A stretch of DNA of 64,000 nucleotides from Microbacterium terricola (GCF_027943945.1 NZ_AP027141.1:2914001-2978000), one strand, 5' to 3'; positions 50,275 to 58,761 are shown, counted from the stretch's first letter. Translations and numbers: made by a program. The notes: generated by a model from the sequence alone, not told the origin.

Positions 50275-52110
50275 TCAGAAGTTGTTGATGACCGAGGCGA
50301 AGACGAGGTCGATCTTCGCGGCGTCCGAAGCGTCGAACCACTGACCGCCGGTCGCCTCGGCGATGCGCGCGAGCGCACCGGTGTCGGCCCCCTCGCCGTA
50401 CGCTATCGGGAAGATGCGCACGGGCGCGTCGTCGCCGCCCTCGCCGGAGGCCTTGCCGATCCGAGCGATCAGCGAGTCCAGCGAGATCGACGAGTCGGTG
50501 TCCTGCCCGTCCGACAGCAGCACGATCGCGTTGATGCGACCGGGCTCGGCGCGGGCGGTCATCTCGTCGTACGCGGCGGCGACCGCGTCGTACAGCGGCG
50601 TGCCCTCACGCTGCGCGTAGCGCAGGTCGGCGAGAGAGGTGTCGAGCGATTCGCGGTCGGAGGCGAGGGGCTCCACGTCGCGCAGGACGACGAGGTTCTC
50701 GCCGGCGGTCGAGCTGACACCGGTGGTGAACGCCCAGACGCCGACCTCGTCGCTGGAGCGGAAGTGGCCGAGGGTGGCCTGCGCGCCCTCGATCGCGCCG
50801 TCGAGCTTCGAGCGGCCGTCGCCGATCGCCTCGTCCATCGAGCCCGAGATGTCGATCACCTCGAGCACCGAGGAGGGCTTGCGGATCTGCGTCCACTGGT
50901 CGATCGCGGCCGAGACCACCTCGACGCCCGGCTTGGGCAGCGTCACCGCGGGCCCGGCGGGGTCCACGCCGTACGCGGCAGTGAACAGGTCGCCGAGCGG
51001 CACGGATTCGTCGAGCGGCCGGAAGCCGTAGTCGGGGAGGATCTTCTGCGCGGCATCGGTCTGCAGGAACGCGGCGAACGCGGCGCCGCCCTCCGCCTGC
51101 ACGTCGGTGACCCAGTCGGCGCCGAGCGCCGTGATGGGGTTGTCCGACCAGATCGACCCGCCGGACGGGTAGACCGCGACGAGCTTCTCCTTGGGCGGGG
51201 TGAGCTTCTCCCCCGGCTGCACGGTGTGCGAGTCGGGGTTGCCCTGGTTGTAGTTGAGCAGCGAGGTCTCCTCCAGCGCGACCGCCGAGACGTAGCCGGA
51301 GCCGCTGGCGCCGTTCTGGGTCTCGTCGTACAGCGTCGTCAGCACCTTGCCGGTGGTGTCGCCGTAGTGGATCACGCACTCCTCGAACACCCGCGAGAAG
51401 TCGGCGGCCGCGGCGACGTCATCCGCGGTCAGGCCGTCGGTCTTGCCTGCCGCCTCGTACGACTGCATGAGGATCGCGGACAGGCCGGTCGTCGAGGTGT
51501 TCGGGTTGGTCTTGGAGATCTTGAACGACCCCCAGAGCGGCTTGCCGACGCTCGCCCAGCCGTCGGGGTCGGCGCACAGCTCCTCGAAGTCGGCGATGCC
51601 GATCTCGGCGTCGGGCCATCCGAGCGCCTTCGCCATCGGCTCGGGCACCCCGAACACGACGGGCGTGTGCGTGAAGGAGGCGGGCTCACCGACGAGGGAG
51701 GGGGATGCGGCGGCCGCGACCCGCTCGGTCCACACCGTCGAGGCCGGCGACCACATCGTCGGCCAACGGCGGGTGTCCTCGTCGGGCCAGTCCCCGCCCG
51801 CGGTCAGGATGCGGGTGGCCTCACCGGAGGAGACGTTGATCGGATGGACGGTGGCGCACTCGTCGAGGGCGTCGTGCTCGGGCGACTCCTTGAAGGCGTC
51901 GGCGAGCGCGTCGAGCATGTTGACCTTCTCGGACGAGGTGGCCACCACGATGCTGGTGCACCCGTCGTCGACGAAGTCGCCGTCGCCGAACGCGTCCGGA
52001 TCGCCGGAGCCGAAGCATCCGGTCAGTCCCACCGCGACGATCGCCAGCAGCCCGATGCCGGTCCGGCGCGCGGCGGTGCGGGCGGAGGATCGCGAAGAGC
52101 GCGGTGCCAT
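50275..52110 (-). CDS. Lipoprotein with solute-binding and VWA domains
   Basis: A 611-residue exported lipoprotein; lipobox LTGC at the end of the signal peptide. Residues about 50-390 resemble a type 2 extracellular solute-binding protein. About 420-610 is a von Willebrand factor A domain with the MIDAS DISGS motif and a later LLSDGQDT. The combination of binding protein plus VWA in one chain is known in Actinobacteria without a defined function. The partner gene follows directly. The start is fixed by a TACTCT box six bases upstream; the frame is open farther. Confidence 0.9.
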   Translation of the reverse strand: MAPRSSRSSARTAARRTGIGLLAIVAVGLTGCFGSGDPDAFGDGDFVDDGCTSIVVATSSEKVNMLDALADAFKESPEHDALDECATVHPINVSSGEATRILTAGGDWPDEDTRRWPTMWSPASTVWTERVAAAASPSLVGEPASFTHTPVVFGVPEPMAKALGWPDAEIGIADFEELCADPDGWASVGKPLWGSFKISKTNPNTSTTGLSAILMQSYEAAGKTDGLTADDVAAAADFSRVFEECVIHYGDTTGKVLTTLYDETQNGASGSGYVSAVALEETSLLNYNQGNPDSHTVQPGEKLTPPKEKLVAVYPSGGSIWSDNPITALGADWVTDVQAEGGAAFAAFLQTDAAQKILPDYGFRPLDESVPLGDLFTAAYGVDPAGPAVTLPKPGVEVVSAAIDQWTQIRKPSSVLEVIDISGSMDEAIGDGRSKLDGAIEGAQATLGHFRSSDEVGVWAFTTGVSSTAGENLVVLRDVEPLASDRESLDTSLADLRYAQREGTPLYDAVAAAYDEMTARAEPGRINAIVLLSDGQDTDSSISLDSLIARIGKASGEGGDDAPVRIFPIAYGEGADTGALARIAEATGGQWFDASDAAKIDLVFASVINNF

Positions 52111-52122
52111 GGCCCCAGAGTA
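52111..52122 (-). promoter_or_regulatory. -10 box of leaderless VWA-lipoprotein gene
   Basis: Minus strand TACTCT, spacer GGGGCC, ATG at 52110. It lies in the 26-base gap after the DUF4870 gene. Confidence 0.55.
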
Positions 52123-52136
52123 CGTCGAGAAGGGCG

Positions 52137-52514
52137 TCAGCTGACGAAAGTGATGGTCAGGGGGTAGGTGTACCACTGCCCCTGGTTCGCCTTCACCGCG
52201 GCGATGATCGAGAACACCAGGCTGACCACCCACACGGCGATCAGGATGAGGATGCCGATGCCGATCACGACGAGCACCGAGCCGACCAGGCCGGCGATGG
52301 CCAGGGTGATCTGGAAGTTCAGCGCGGTCGCGGTGTGGGCGCGGATGAACGGTCCGCGGTCGCGCAGCACGAGGTAGCCGATGAGGGCGGGGAAGAACGA
52401 GAAGAACAGTCCGCCGACGTGCACGAGCGTCGCCCAGAGCTTCTCGTCGGCGGGGGTCATCGGCTGGGGCTGGGCGGCACCGCCGTACGGCGGCTGCGGG
52501 GGCTGCGTCGTCAT
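52137..52514 (-). CDS. DUF4870 domain-containing membrane protein
   Basis: A 125-residue protein. The first 25 residues are Pro/Gln/Gly-rich and cytoplasmic. The DUF4870 core has LWATLVHVGGLFFSFFPALIGYLVLRDRGPFIRAH, then a second and third hydrophobic segment (GLVGSVLVVIGIGILILIAVWVVSLVFSIIAA). Function unknown. TAGGCT box six bases before the ATG. Confidence 0.9.
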   Translation of the reverse strand: MTTQPPQPPYGGAAQPQPMTPADEKLWATLVHVGGLFFSFFPALIGYLVLRDRGPFIRAHTATALNFQITLAIAGLVGSVLVVIGIGILILIAVWVVSLVFSIIAAVKANQGQWYTYPLTITFVS

Positions 52515-52526
52515 GGGTTCAGCCTA
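52515..52526 (-). promoter_or_regulatory. -10 box of leaderless DUF4870 gene
   Basis: Minus strand TAGGCT, spacer GAACCC, ATG. Confidence 0.55.
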
Positions 52527-52538
52527 GGGGGCGGGCGG

Positions 52539-53396
52539 TCATCCGCCCCCGAAGCCGCACCAATCGGCGACCCAGGTGAGGATGTGGCCGCGCATCTCCT
52601 CACCCACGAACAGCTCGACCTCGCCGGCATCCCCCTCCAGGTCGAGGCGGATGTCGAAGATCGTGCCCCGCTTGTCCTCCTGCACCGCGTGCGGGTCGCA
52701 GCGGAACGGGACGATCGGCAGGGTCACGGTGACGGGCGCGCCGGCCGCGTCGACGACGAGGTCGAGCGGGTAGGCGCCGTCGCGGGTCTCGGCGTCGAAG
52801 TCGATGAGGTTCGTGCGCTGCACGCCGACGACGGTGCCCGTGCCGCCGCGGCCGGTGGGCGTGATCGTCAGGTCGAGCTCGGCCGGCTCTCCGGCCGGCG
52901 ATGGCCGGAAGCCGGTGAAGCCGAGGTCGGCGGCTGCGGCGAACTGCTGCAGGCGGCATTCGCGATCGTGCAGCTGGCCGATGACCTCGAGCGGGTCCGC
53001 CAGCGGGCCCTCCCGCCCGTGTCCCGAGAGGTCGTCGATCCGCAGCGTCATGGTGCCGTCCGAGACCGCGCAGTCCATCTCAGGGAGCTGGATGCGGATG
53101 TCCACCGACCCACCGGGGGCCAGCACCGTGGTGCGGTCGGCGATCACCCGTGTCGCGGCGCCGTCGAACCGGGGATCGGTGACCGCCACCTGCCCGATCT
53201 CGAGCGGCTGCTCGGAGCCGTTGTCGACCCGCACCTGCCCCTGGTGCGCCGCGACGTCCGAGCGCAGCTGCAGGAACGACACGACCACCCCGTCCGGCAG
53301 CGCCGGCGGCGCCGCGGCGTCCGGCGCGCATCCGGTCAGGGCGAGAGCGACTGCTGCGAGGGCGATGCCCGCGACCGCCGTGCCGTGGCTGCGCAT
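52539..53396 (-). CDS. Hypothetical lipoprotein
   Basis: A 285-residue exported protein with a signal peptide ending in a lipobox (ALALTGC, Cys23). The rest is beta-rich with four further cysteines, two close together around residue 110-145, and no motif I can name. It begins seven bases after the stop of the MenC-family gene and is probably co-transcribed with it. A role at the outer membrane face is all that can be inferred. Confidence 0.78.
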   Translation of the reverse strand: MRSHGTAVAGIALAAVALALTGCAPDAAAPPALPDGVVVSFLQLRSDVAAHQGQVRVDNGSEQPLEIGQVAVTDPRFDGAATRVIADRTTVLAPGGSVDIRIQLPEMDCAVSDGTMTLRIDDLSGHGREGPLADPLEVIGQLHDRECRLQQFAAAADLGFTGFRPSPAGEPAELDLTITPTGRGGTGTVVGVQRTNLIDFDAETRDGAYPLDLVVDAAGAPVTVTLPIVPFRCDPHAVQEDKRGTIFDIRLDLEGDAGEVELFVGEEMRGHILTWVADWCGFGGG

Positions 53397-53403
53397 GCTC
53401 GGG

Positions 53404-54537
53404 CTACCGCCGCACGAGGACCCGCTCGACGGTCACGTCGTCGAGCGCGGCCTGGTCGATCTCGACGCCGAGGCCCGGGCCGGTCGGCACCCGCACGTGC
53501 CCGTCCTCGAGCACCGCGGGCTCGGTGACGATGTCGCGGGTGTAGAAACGGCTCGACGCCGACACGTCGCCCGGGAGCGTGAAGCCGGGCAGCGCGGCGA
53601 GTGCCGCGTTCGCGGCTCGCCCGATCCCCGTCTCGAGCATGCCGCCGCACCACACCGGCACGCCGGCGTCGCGGCACAGGTCGTGGATCGCCACGGCCTC
53701 GAGGTACCCGCCCACGCGCCCCGCCTTGACGTTGATCACCGAGGTGGCCCCGAGTGCCAGGGCGTCGGCGGCGGCCTTGGCCGAGACGATCGACTCGTCC
53801 AGGCACACCGGCGTGCGCAGATGCCGGGCCAGCGTCGCATGGTCGACGATGTCGTCCTCCTGCAGCGGCTGCTCGATGAGCAGCAGGTCGAACGCGTCGA
53901 GCTCGGCCAGCGTCTCGACGTCGGCCAGTGTGTAGGCGGAGTTGGCGTCGACCTGCAGCGGGATCCCCCCGAACGCCGCCCGCACGGCCGCCGTCTCGGC
54001 GATGTCGCGGCCCGGCTTGATCTTGATCTTGATGCGCACGTACCCCTCGTCGAGGTACCCGCCCACCGCGTCCACGAATGCCGCGGGGTCGCTCTGGATC
54101 CCGACTGAGACGCCGCTCGGCACCCGGTCGCGCACCGCGCCGAGGTACTCGCCCAACGGGCGCCCCTCCGCACGCAGGGCCGCGTCGAGGACGGCGAGCT
54201 CGAGCCCCGCCTTGACCATGCGGTGCCCGATGAACGGACGCAGCACCCCCGCGACGTCCTCGGGCGCGAGGGTGCCGCGCTCGAGCAGGGCCGGGGTGAG
54301 GAAGCGCGTCGCGACGTCCCACGCGCTCTGCGTGTACTCGCTCGAATACAGCGGCGCCGCCCCGGTGACGATCTCGCCCCACCCGTCGCCGTCATCGGTC
54401 AGCGCGCGCACGACGATGACCTCGCGCACTGTCTCGGTGCCGAACGATGTCGTGAAGGGCGAGACGAGCGGCAGGTGCAGCACGCGCAGCTCGAATCCCT
54501 GCAGAGCGATGGATGCGGCGGGCCGGGCGATGGGCAT
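53404..54537 (-). CDS. menC: MenC-family enzyme (o-succinylbenzoate synthase / N-succinylamino acid racemase)
   Basis: A 377-residue enolase-superfamily enzyme. The catalytic base pair is KIKIKPG (second lysine) and the later INVKAGRVGG lysine. Metal ligands are in LQVDANSAYT, LIEQPLQEDD and CLDESI. Family members make o-succinylbenzoate for menaquinone and/or racemise N-succinylamino acids. There are no other men genes nearby, whereas a COG3375-type GNAT is 2 kb away, so the racemase role is attractive here (inference). TAGCCT box six bases before the ATG. Confidence 0.9.
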   Translation of the reverse strand: MPIARPAASIALQGFELRVLHLPLVSPFTTSFGTETVREVIVVRALTDDGDGWGEIVTGAAPLYSSEYTQSAWDVATRFLTPALLERGTLAPEDVAGVLRPFIGHRMVKAGLELAVLDAALRAEGRPLGEYLGAVRDRVPSGVSVGIQSDPAAFVDAVGGYLDEGYVRIKIKIKPGRDIAETAAVRAAFGGIPLQVDANSAYTLADVETLAELDAFDLLLIEQPLQEDDIVDHATLARHLRTPVCLDESIVSAKAAADALALGATSVINVKAGRVGGYLEAVAIHDLCRDAGVPVWCGGMLETGIGRAANAALAALPGFTLPGDVSASSRFYTRDIVTEPAVLEDGHVRVPTGPGLGVEIDQAALDDVTVERVLVRR

Positions 54538-54549
54538 GCGCCCAGGCTA
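54538..54549 (-). promoter_or_regulatory. -10 box of leaderless menC
   Basis: Minus strand TAGCCT, spacer GGGCGC, ATG at 54537. Confidence 0.6.
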
Positions 54550-54571
54550 GCCGCGGCGCGGAGCGCGGGCG

Positions 54572-54973
54572 CTAGCCGAACAGGGTCAGCCCGGACGGAT
54601 CTCCCTGACGCGGGGGCCGCAGTGTCGCCGGCGCCGGCCAGGGCAGGGTGAATCGGCGTGTGGGCGGACCGCCGACGGCGCCCCCGTCGTCGAGCTTGAC
54701 CACCACTCGCCCGGCCTCGCCGCTGCCGCCCGGCGTCACCTCGACCACCCGCACCCGCAGGGGCGCATCGGCCCGGCCGTCCAGCATCCAGATGTCGGCG
54801 AGCCAGCCGATGCCGTGCGCCTCGAGCACCGCCTCGGCGTCGAGCCAGTCGACAGCCTCCGACACGTCGCGGCCGAACAGGTCGACCGCCGCCCAGTCGT
54901 CGCCGGCCGGGCGGATCCAGCCGACGAGCTCGCCGTCGTCACGGCGGTGCGGAGTCCAGTCGGGCGGGATCAT
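54572..54973 (-). CDS. Hypothetical small cytoplasmic protein
   Basis: A 133-residue protein with Trp/Asp-rich strands (PDWTPHRRDDGELVGWIRP, DDWAAVDLFGRDVSEAVDW) and a C-terminal Pro-rich tail. It has no membrane segment or known motif. It may be a small beta-barrel accessory protein. A TAGCGT box lies six bases before the ATG. The gene is between menC and the cyclase gene, all in the same direction with small gaps. Confidence 0.75.
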   Translation of the reverse strand: MIPPDWTPHRRDDGELVGWIRPAGDDWAAVDLFGRDVSEAVDWLDAEAVLEAHGIGWLADIWMLDGRADAPLRVRVVEVTPGGSGEAGRVVVKLDDGGAVGGPPTRRFTLPWPAPATLRPPRQGDPSGLTLFG

Positions 54974-54985
54974 CCCGCCACGCTA
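54974..54985 (-). promoter_or_regulatory. -10 box of leaderless gene 54572-54973
   Basis: Minus strand TAGCGT, spacer GGCGGG, ATG. It is inside the 26-base gap after the cyclase gene. Confidence 0.6.
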
Positions 54986-54999
54986 CCGGCGTCCGCCGG

Positions 55000-55902
55000 T
55001 CACAGCTCGGCGAAGGCGCGCACCGGGAACGTGCCGAAGCCCTCGATCGCCGGCGGTGCCGCCGTGAAGCGGGCGCCGCTCGGCGGCAGCTCGCCCAGGT
55101 GGGTGAGGTGCTCGACGACGTGCACGCCCGCGCCGAGCAGCAGACTGTGCGCCGGGCGCTCGCCGCCCGATTCGGTGTCATCGATGTTGACCGAGTCGAT
55201 GCCCACGAGCACCGCCCCCGCGTCGATGAGCCACTGCGCGGCCGCGCCGGTGAGGAAGGGGGCGCCCGCGCCGTATTCGGGAGTGCCGAAGAGGCGGTCC
55301 CATCCGGTGTGCAGCAGCACTGCGGCGCCGCGGAGGTCACGGTCGGCGAGGGTCTCGGCGCGGATGCCGCGGGCCGACGCATCCCACGAGTCCTCGAGGT
55401 GGAACACCTCGGCCCGCAGGCCGACGAGGCTCGAGAGGTCGAGCCCGGCGAGGTCGGGGCCTTCGGCGTATCGGTGGAACGGCGAGTCGAGGTAGGTGCC
55501 CGTGTTGCCGATCATGTGGATGACGTCCATCGCGAACTCGGTCCCCGGGGCGTACTTCGCGCGCGAGTCGGCACGGGTGAGGTGCGGCGTGATGGTCGGC
55601 GCGGGCAGACCGGGGTAGGTCACCAGGCCGGCGCGGATCGGGTGGCTGAGGTCGACGATCCGACTGGCCGCACGCTCGACCTCGACGCCGCGGCTGCCCC
55701 GATGCGGCTCCTCGACGATGCGCACCCCGCGCAGCTCGACCTCGTCGACCAGCGCGAGGCCGAGGTGCCGGACCAGCAGCATCCCGATCTCCGCCTCCGT
55801 CGTCGCGGCGTCGGGCAGATCGAGCCGGAAGCCGACGCCGGCGAGACCGCCGCCGTTCGCGAACCGGATGTCGAAGTCGAAGTGGGCGCGATACTCGGGC
55901 AT
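55000..55902 (-). CDS. Cyclase family protein (kynurenine-formamidase-like) with N-terminal extra domain
   Basis: A 300-residue metal hydrolase. Residues 83-300 carry the cyclase/formamidase core: DLSHPIRAGLVTYPG, then HMIGNTGTYLDSPFHRY (the metal-binding H-x-G-T-x-x-D-x-P-x-H region) and ALLLHTGWD-like and EHLTHLGELP segments. Residues 1-75 are an additional small alpha/beta domain. Substrate unknown; formamidase or lactonase activity is possible. TAGGCT box seven bases before the ATG. It is divergent from the small membrane protein gene. Confidence 0.9.
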   Translation of the reverse strand: MPEYRAHFDFDIRFANGGGLAGVGFRLDLPDAATTEAEIGMLLVRHLGLALVDEVELRGVRIVEEPHRGSRGVEVERAASRIVDLSHPIRAGLVTYPGLPAPTITPHLTRADSRAKYAPGTEFAMDVIHMIGNTGTYLDSPFHRYAEGPDLAGLDLSSLVGLRAEVFHLEDSWDASARGIRAETLADRDLRGAAVLLHTGWDRLFGTPEYGAGAPFLTGAAAQWLIDAGAVLVGIDSVNIDDTESGGERPAHSLLLGAGVHVVEHLTHLGELPPSGARFTAAPPAIEGFGTFPVRAFAEL

Positions 55903-55915
55903 GCGCGTCAGCCTA
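55903..55915 (-). promoter_or_regulatory. -10 box of leaderless cyclase gene
   Basis: Minus strand TAGGCT with a seven-base spacer to the ATG. Confidence 0.55.
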
Positions 55916-56039
55916 CGGGCGGGCGGATGCGGTGCCCGCCGCGCGCGGCAGGGTCGGCAGTTCGCCGCCGCAGGATGGCAGACGCGAGGCGGGCGCGGAC
56001 ACTCGGGCCGCCGTCGAGCGCGCCGGACCGTGCCGCCGC

Positions 56040-56051
56040 TAGGCTCGGGCC
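56040..56051 (+). promoter_or_regulatory. -10 box of leaderless gene 56052-56429
   Basis: TAGGCT, spacer CGGGCC, ATG. With the cyclase promoter it makes a divergent pair about 124 bases apart; the sequence between them shows no operator I recognise. Confidence 0.6.
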
Positions 56052-56429
56052 ATGGCAGCGACCAAGAACTCACGGCATCAGGAAACCGAACTCCGCGGCG
56101 GCGTCCTGAGCGACAACGGCAGCCCCGCACTCTGGGGCGCGCTGATCGGTCTCATCGTCTTCGTCTTCGTCGCCGTCCCGATCTCCGCCGCCGTGCGTTA
56201 CGCCACCCACCCGGTGTCGCAGCAGCTGTTCGCGGGCCGGCTCTCGGAGGCGACCACCGGCGGCTACGTGGCCTTCTGGTGGCTCGTCGCGATCATGCTC
56301 TTCGCGCTGCCGTTCCTCGTCGGCTGGGGAGTCGCGAAGCTGTCGGGCCGCACGCTCGCGATCATCGGCGCGATCGCCGCCGCCTTCTTCATCGCGATCC
56401 TGATCCTCGGTCAGGTCTACGTGTTCTGA
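56052..56429 (+). CDS. Hypothetical membrane protein, three predicted helices
   Basis: A 125-residue protein. A short polar N-terminus is followed by hydrophobic segments at about 28-48, 74-95 and 101-123. No family is recognised. Its 3' end overlaps the end of the convergent GNAT gene by 13 bases. Confidence 0.75.
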   Translation: MAATKNSRHQETELRGGVLSDNGSPALWGALIGLIVFVFVAVPISAAVRYATHPVSQQLFAGRLSEATTGGYVAFWWLVAIMLFALPFLVGWGVAKLSGRTLAIIGAIAAAFFIAILILGQVYVF

Positions 56430-57151
56430 CCCTCGGGTCGCACGAACAGGTATCCCGCCTCGTCGCGGAACCCGGCCACGACGAGCCCGTCGCCGAGCAG
56501 CCGCTCGAACTCGCCGCGCACGCGCCGGCGCCAGGCATCCGCCTCGCCCGGGTCATCGGTGCGCATCGCCTCGATGTCGCGCGGGATCGCGACCGTCGCC
56601 GCGATCCGGTCGTCAGCGGGTGCGTGCGGCCGCGCCGCGGCGAGCGCCCAGGTCACCATGAGCCGGTCGGACTCGTCGCCCCGGTTCACGCCGTCGTCCA
56701 TCGCCCCGTACTGGTTCACGAGGTAGTCGGTCACCTGGGCGCCGAGCACCAGCAGGTTGAAGTGGGCGTTGCGGGCGACGAGCGGGTCGAAGGTCCACGT
56801 GATGTGGCCGACGTCGCGGGCGAAGGCCCACTCCCGCTGATGCTGCTTCAGCAGGCGGCCGAAGCCGTGCCGCTGATACCCCGGCAGCACGCCCGTGATG
56901 TGTGAGTGCATCGTGCGGGATGCCGGCGGCCCGAAGAACGCGACGGACGCGCCGATCAGGCGGTCGCCGTCATACAGCCCCACGGCGTAGTTGCCCGAAT
57001 AGGCGAGCGCGCGCAGCAGATTCGGCGGCATTCCCGACCGGTCGCCGCCCCAGACCTCGCCGAGCACCGCGGATGCGGCGTGGATCTGCTCGACCGTGTC
57101 GAGGGGGCGGATGCGGATGCCGGCCGGCTCATCGAAGGACGACTCGCTCAT
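56417..57151 (-). CDS. COG3375-type GNAT acyltransferase
   Basis: A 244-residue acyltransferase, longer than ordinary GNATs. RMHSHITGVLPGYQRHGFGRLLKQHQREWA-like sequence (here MHSHITGVLPGYQRHG then FGRLL) holds the acyl-CoA loop. WTFDPLVARNAHFNLLVLGA and YGAMDDGVNRGDESDRLMVTW are characteristic of this COG, not of typical GNATs. In Geobacillus-like bacteria members act as amino-acid N-succinyltransferases paired with N-succinylamino acid racemase. Here a MenC-family gene is nearby. TAGCGT box six bases upstream of the ATG. Confidence 0.9.
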   Translation of the reverse strand: MSESSFDEPAGIRIRPLDTVEQIHAASAVLGEVWGGDRSGMPPNLLRALAYSGNYAVGLYDGDRLIGASVAFFGPPASRTMHSHITGVLPGYQRHGFGRLLKQHQREWAFARDVGHITWTFDPLVARNAHFNLLVLGAQVTDYLVNQYGAMDDGVNRGDESDRLMVTWALAAARPHAPADDRIAATVAIPRDIEAMRTDDPGEADAWRRRVRGEFERLLGDGLVVAGFRDEAGYLFVRPEGQNT

Positions 57152-57163
57152 GGCTCCACGCTA
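57152..57163 (-). promoter_or_regulatory. -10 box of leaderless COG3375 GNAT gene
   Basis: Minus strand TAGCGT, spacer GGAGCC, ATG at 57151. Its -35 position falls in the left arm of the palindrome 57173-57237. Confidence 0.6.
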
Positions 57164-57172
57164 GTGCGCGCA

Positions 57173-57237
57173 CAACTCAGGCAGATATGTCAGCCGGAAG
57201 CCACCAGGGGGCCGAATCCGCGGTTCTGCCTGAGTTG
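57173..57237. repeat. Palindrome between divergent genes
   Basis: Perfect 13-base arms CAACTCAGGCAGA (57173-57185) and TCTGCCTGAGTTG (57225-57237), with a 39-base loop. It lies between the GNAT and MFS promoters, so it is not a terminator for either gene; it may be an operator or a repeat of the intergenic palindrome class. Confidence 0.7.
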
Positions 57238-57301
57238 CGAACACGTCCGGACGGGGACGGACCGGGGGCCGCGTCCGACCCGACCCCCGTCCGCACGCCG
57301 A

Positions 57302-57313
57302 TAGCCTGGACCG
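57302..57313 (+). promoter_or_regulatory. -10 box of leaderless MFS gene
   Basis: TAGCCT, spacer GGACCG, ATG at 57314. Confidence 0.6.
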
Positions 57314-58753
57314 ATGGGTCGAGACGAGGATGAGCGCCGCAGACTCTCCCGCACCTCGCCGCAGTCCGCGATCGTCGCGGTGCTCGCCATCGCCGGGCTC
57401 GCGTCCTCGTTCATGTTCACGCTCGTCGTGCCGATCCAGTCGAAGCTGCCCGAGCTGCTGAACGCCAGCCGCGAGGACACCGCGTGGGTGGTGACCTCGA
57501 CCCTCGTCGCCGCCGCCGTCATCACGCCGATCTCCGGCCGCCTCGGCGACATGTACGGCAAGAAGCGGGTCGTCCTGGCGCTGCTGGCGAGCCTCGTCGT
57601 CGGCTCCGTCATCGCGGCCGCCTCGCCCGGGATCGTCGGCGTCATCATCGGCCGCACCCTCCAGGGAGCTGTGACGGGCGTCATCCCGCTCGGCATCTCG
57701 ATCCTCCGCGACGTGCTGCACGAGAACAGGGTCGACGCGGCGATCGCCCTCATCAGCGCGACCCTCGGCGTCGGCGGCGCCCTCGGCCTGCCGATCAGCG
57801 CGCTCATCACCGAGCGCAGCGACTGGCACGTGCTGTTCTGGGTGGCCGCCGGACTCGGCGTCGTCGTCTTCGCCCTCGTCGTGTGGATCGTCCCGGAGAG
57901 CGTGCTGCGCACCGCCGGCCGGTTCGATTACCTCGGTGCGACCGGGCTCGCGATCGGGCTCGTCGGCATCCTGCTCGCGGTGTCGCGCGGGAACGAGTGG
58001 GGCTGGACGTCGGCGCCCGTGCTCGTGTGCGGAATCGGCGGCGTGCTGGTGCTGCTGCTGTGGGGCTGGTACGAGCTGCGCATCGACGAGCCGCTGCTCG
58101 ATCTGCGCGTCGCGGCGAGGCGGCCCGTGCTGCTGACCAACCTCGCATCCATCGCCATGGGGTTCGCGCTCTTCTCCTCGAACGTGTCGTACCCGCAGAT
58201 GCTCGAGCTGCCGGTCGCGGCGGGCGGGTTCGGGCTGACCCTGCTCGGGGCGAGCCTGGTCGTCATGCCGGCCGGCCTCGTCATGATGGTGCTGTCGCCG
58301 TTCTCCGGGCAGCTCGCGCGCACCGTCGGACCGAAGCTGCTCCTCGTCGTGGGCGCCCTCGCGCTGGTCGGGTCGTACGCGTTCACGCTGCTGTTCTCGA
58401 CCGAGGTCTGGCAGCTGGTCGTCGCGAACATCGGGATCGGCGTGGGCATCGGATTCGGCTACGCCGCGATGCCGATGCTGATCATGCGCTCGGTTCCGCA
58501 GCACGAGACGGGCGCCTCGAACGGCCTGAACGCGCTGTTCCGGTCGCTCGGCACGAGCACGGCCGCCGCGGTCATCGGCGCGGTGCTCGCGACCTACACG
58601 ACCGAGCTCGACGGGATGCCGGTGCCCTCGCCGACCGCCTTCCAGCTGTCGTTCGTGCTGGGCGGCGTGGCTGCGGTGGTGGCGTTCGTGCTCGCCCTGT
58701 GCATCCCGCGTCGCGCGGCGGCCGGCGAGCGACACCCCTCCCTTCCGCGCTGA
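57314..58753 (+). CDS. MFS transporter (DHA2/EmrB-like, 14 helices)
   Basis: A 479-residue proton-coupled drug exporter. About 14 hydrophobic helices are seen. The MFS motif A is GRLGDMYGKKRVVLAL between helices 2 and 3. Helix 5 has the antiporter-type VGGALGLPISALI. The N-terminal 20 residues are charged. Substrate unknown. It is followed after 20 bases by a peptide transporter gene with its own leaderless promoter. Confidence 0.93.
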   Translation: MGRDEDERRRLSRTSPQSAIVAVLAIAGLASSFMFTLVVPIQSKLPELLNASREDTAWVVTSTLVAAAVITPISGRLGDMYGKKRVVLALLASLVVGSVIAAASPGIVGVIIGRTLQGAVTGVIPLGISILRDVLHENRVDAAIALISATLGVGGALGLPISALITERSDWHVLFWVAAGLGVVVFALVVWIVPESVLRTAGRFDYLGATGLAIGLVGILLAVSRGNEWGWTSAPVLVCGIGGVLVLLLWGWYELRIDEPLLDLRVAARRPVLLTNLASIAMGFALFSSNVSYPQMLELPVAAGGFGLTLLGASLVVMPAGLVMMVLSPFSGQLARTVGPKLLLVVGALALVGSYAFTLLFSTEVWQLVVANIGIGVGIGFGYAAMPMLIMRSVPQHETGASNGLNALFRSLGTSTAAAVIGAVLATYTTELDGMPVPSPTAFQLSFVLGGVAAVVAFVLALCIPRRAAAGERHPSLPR

Positions 58754-58761
58754 CAGGGCTA

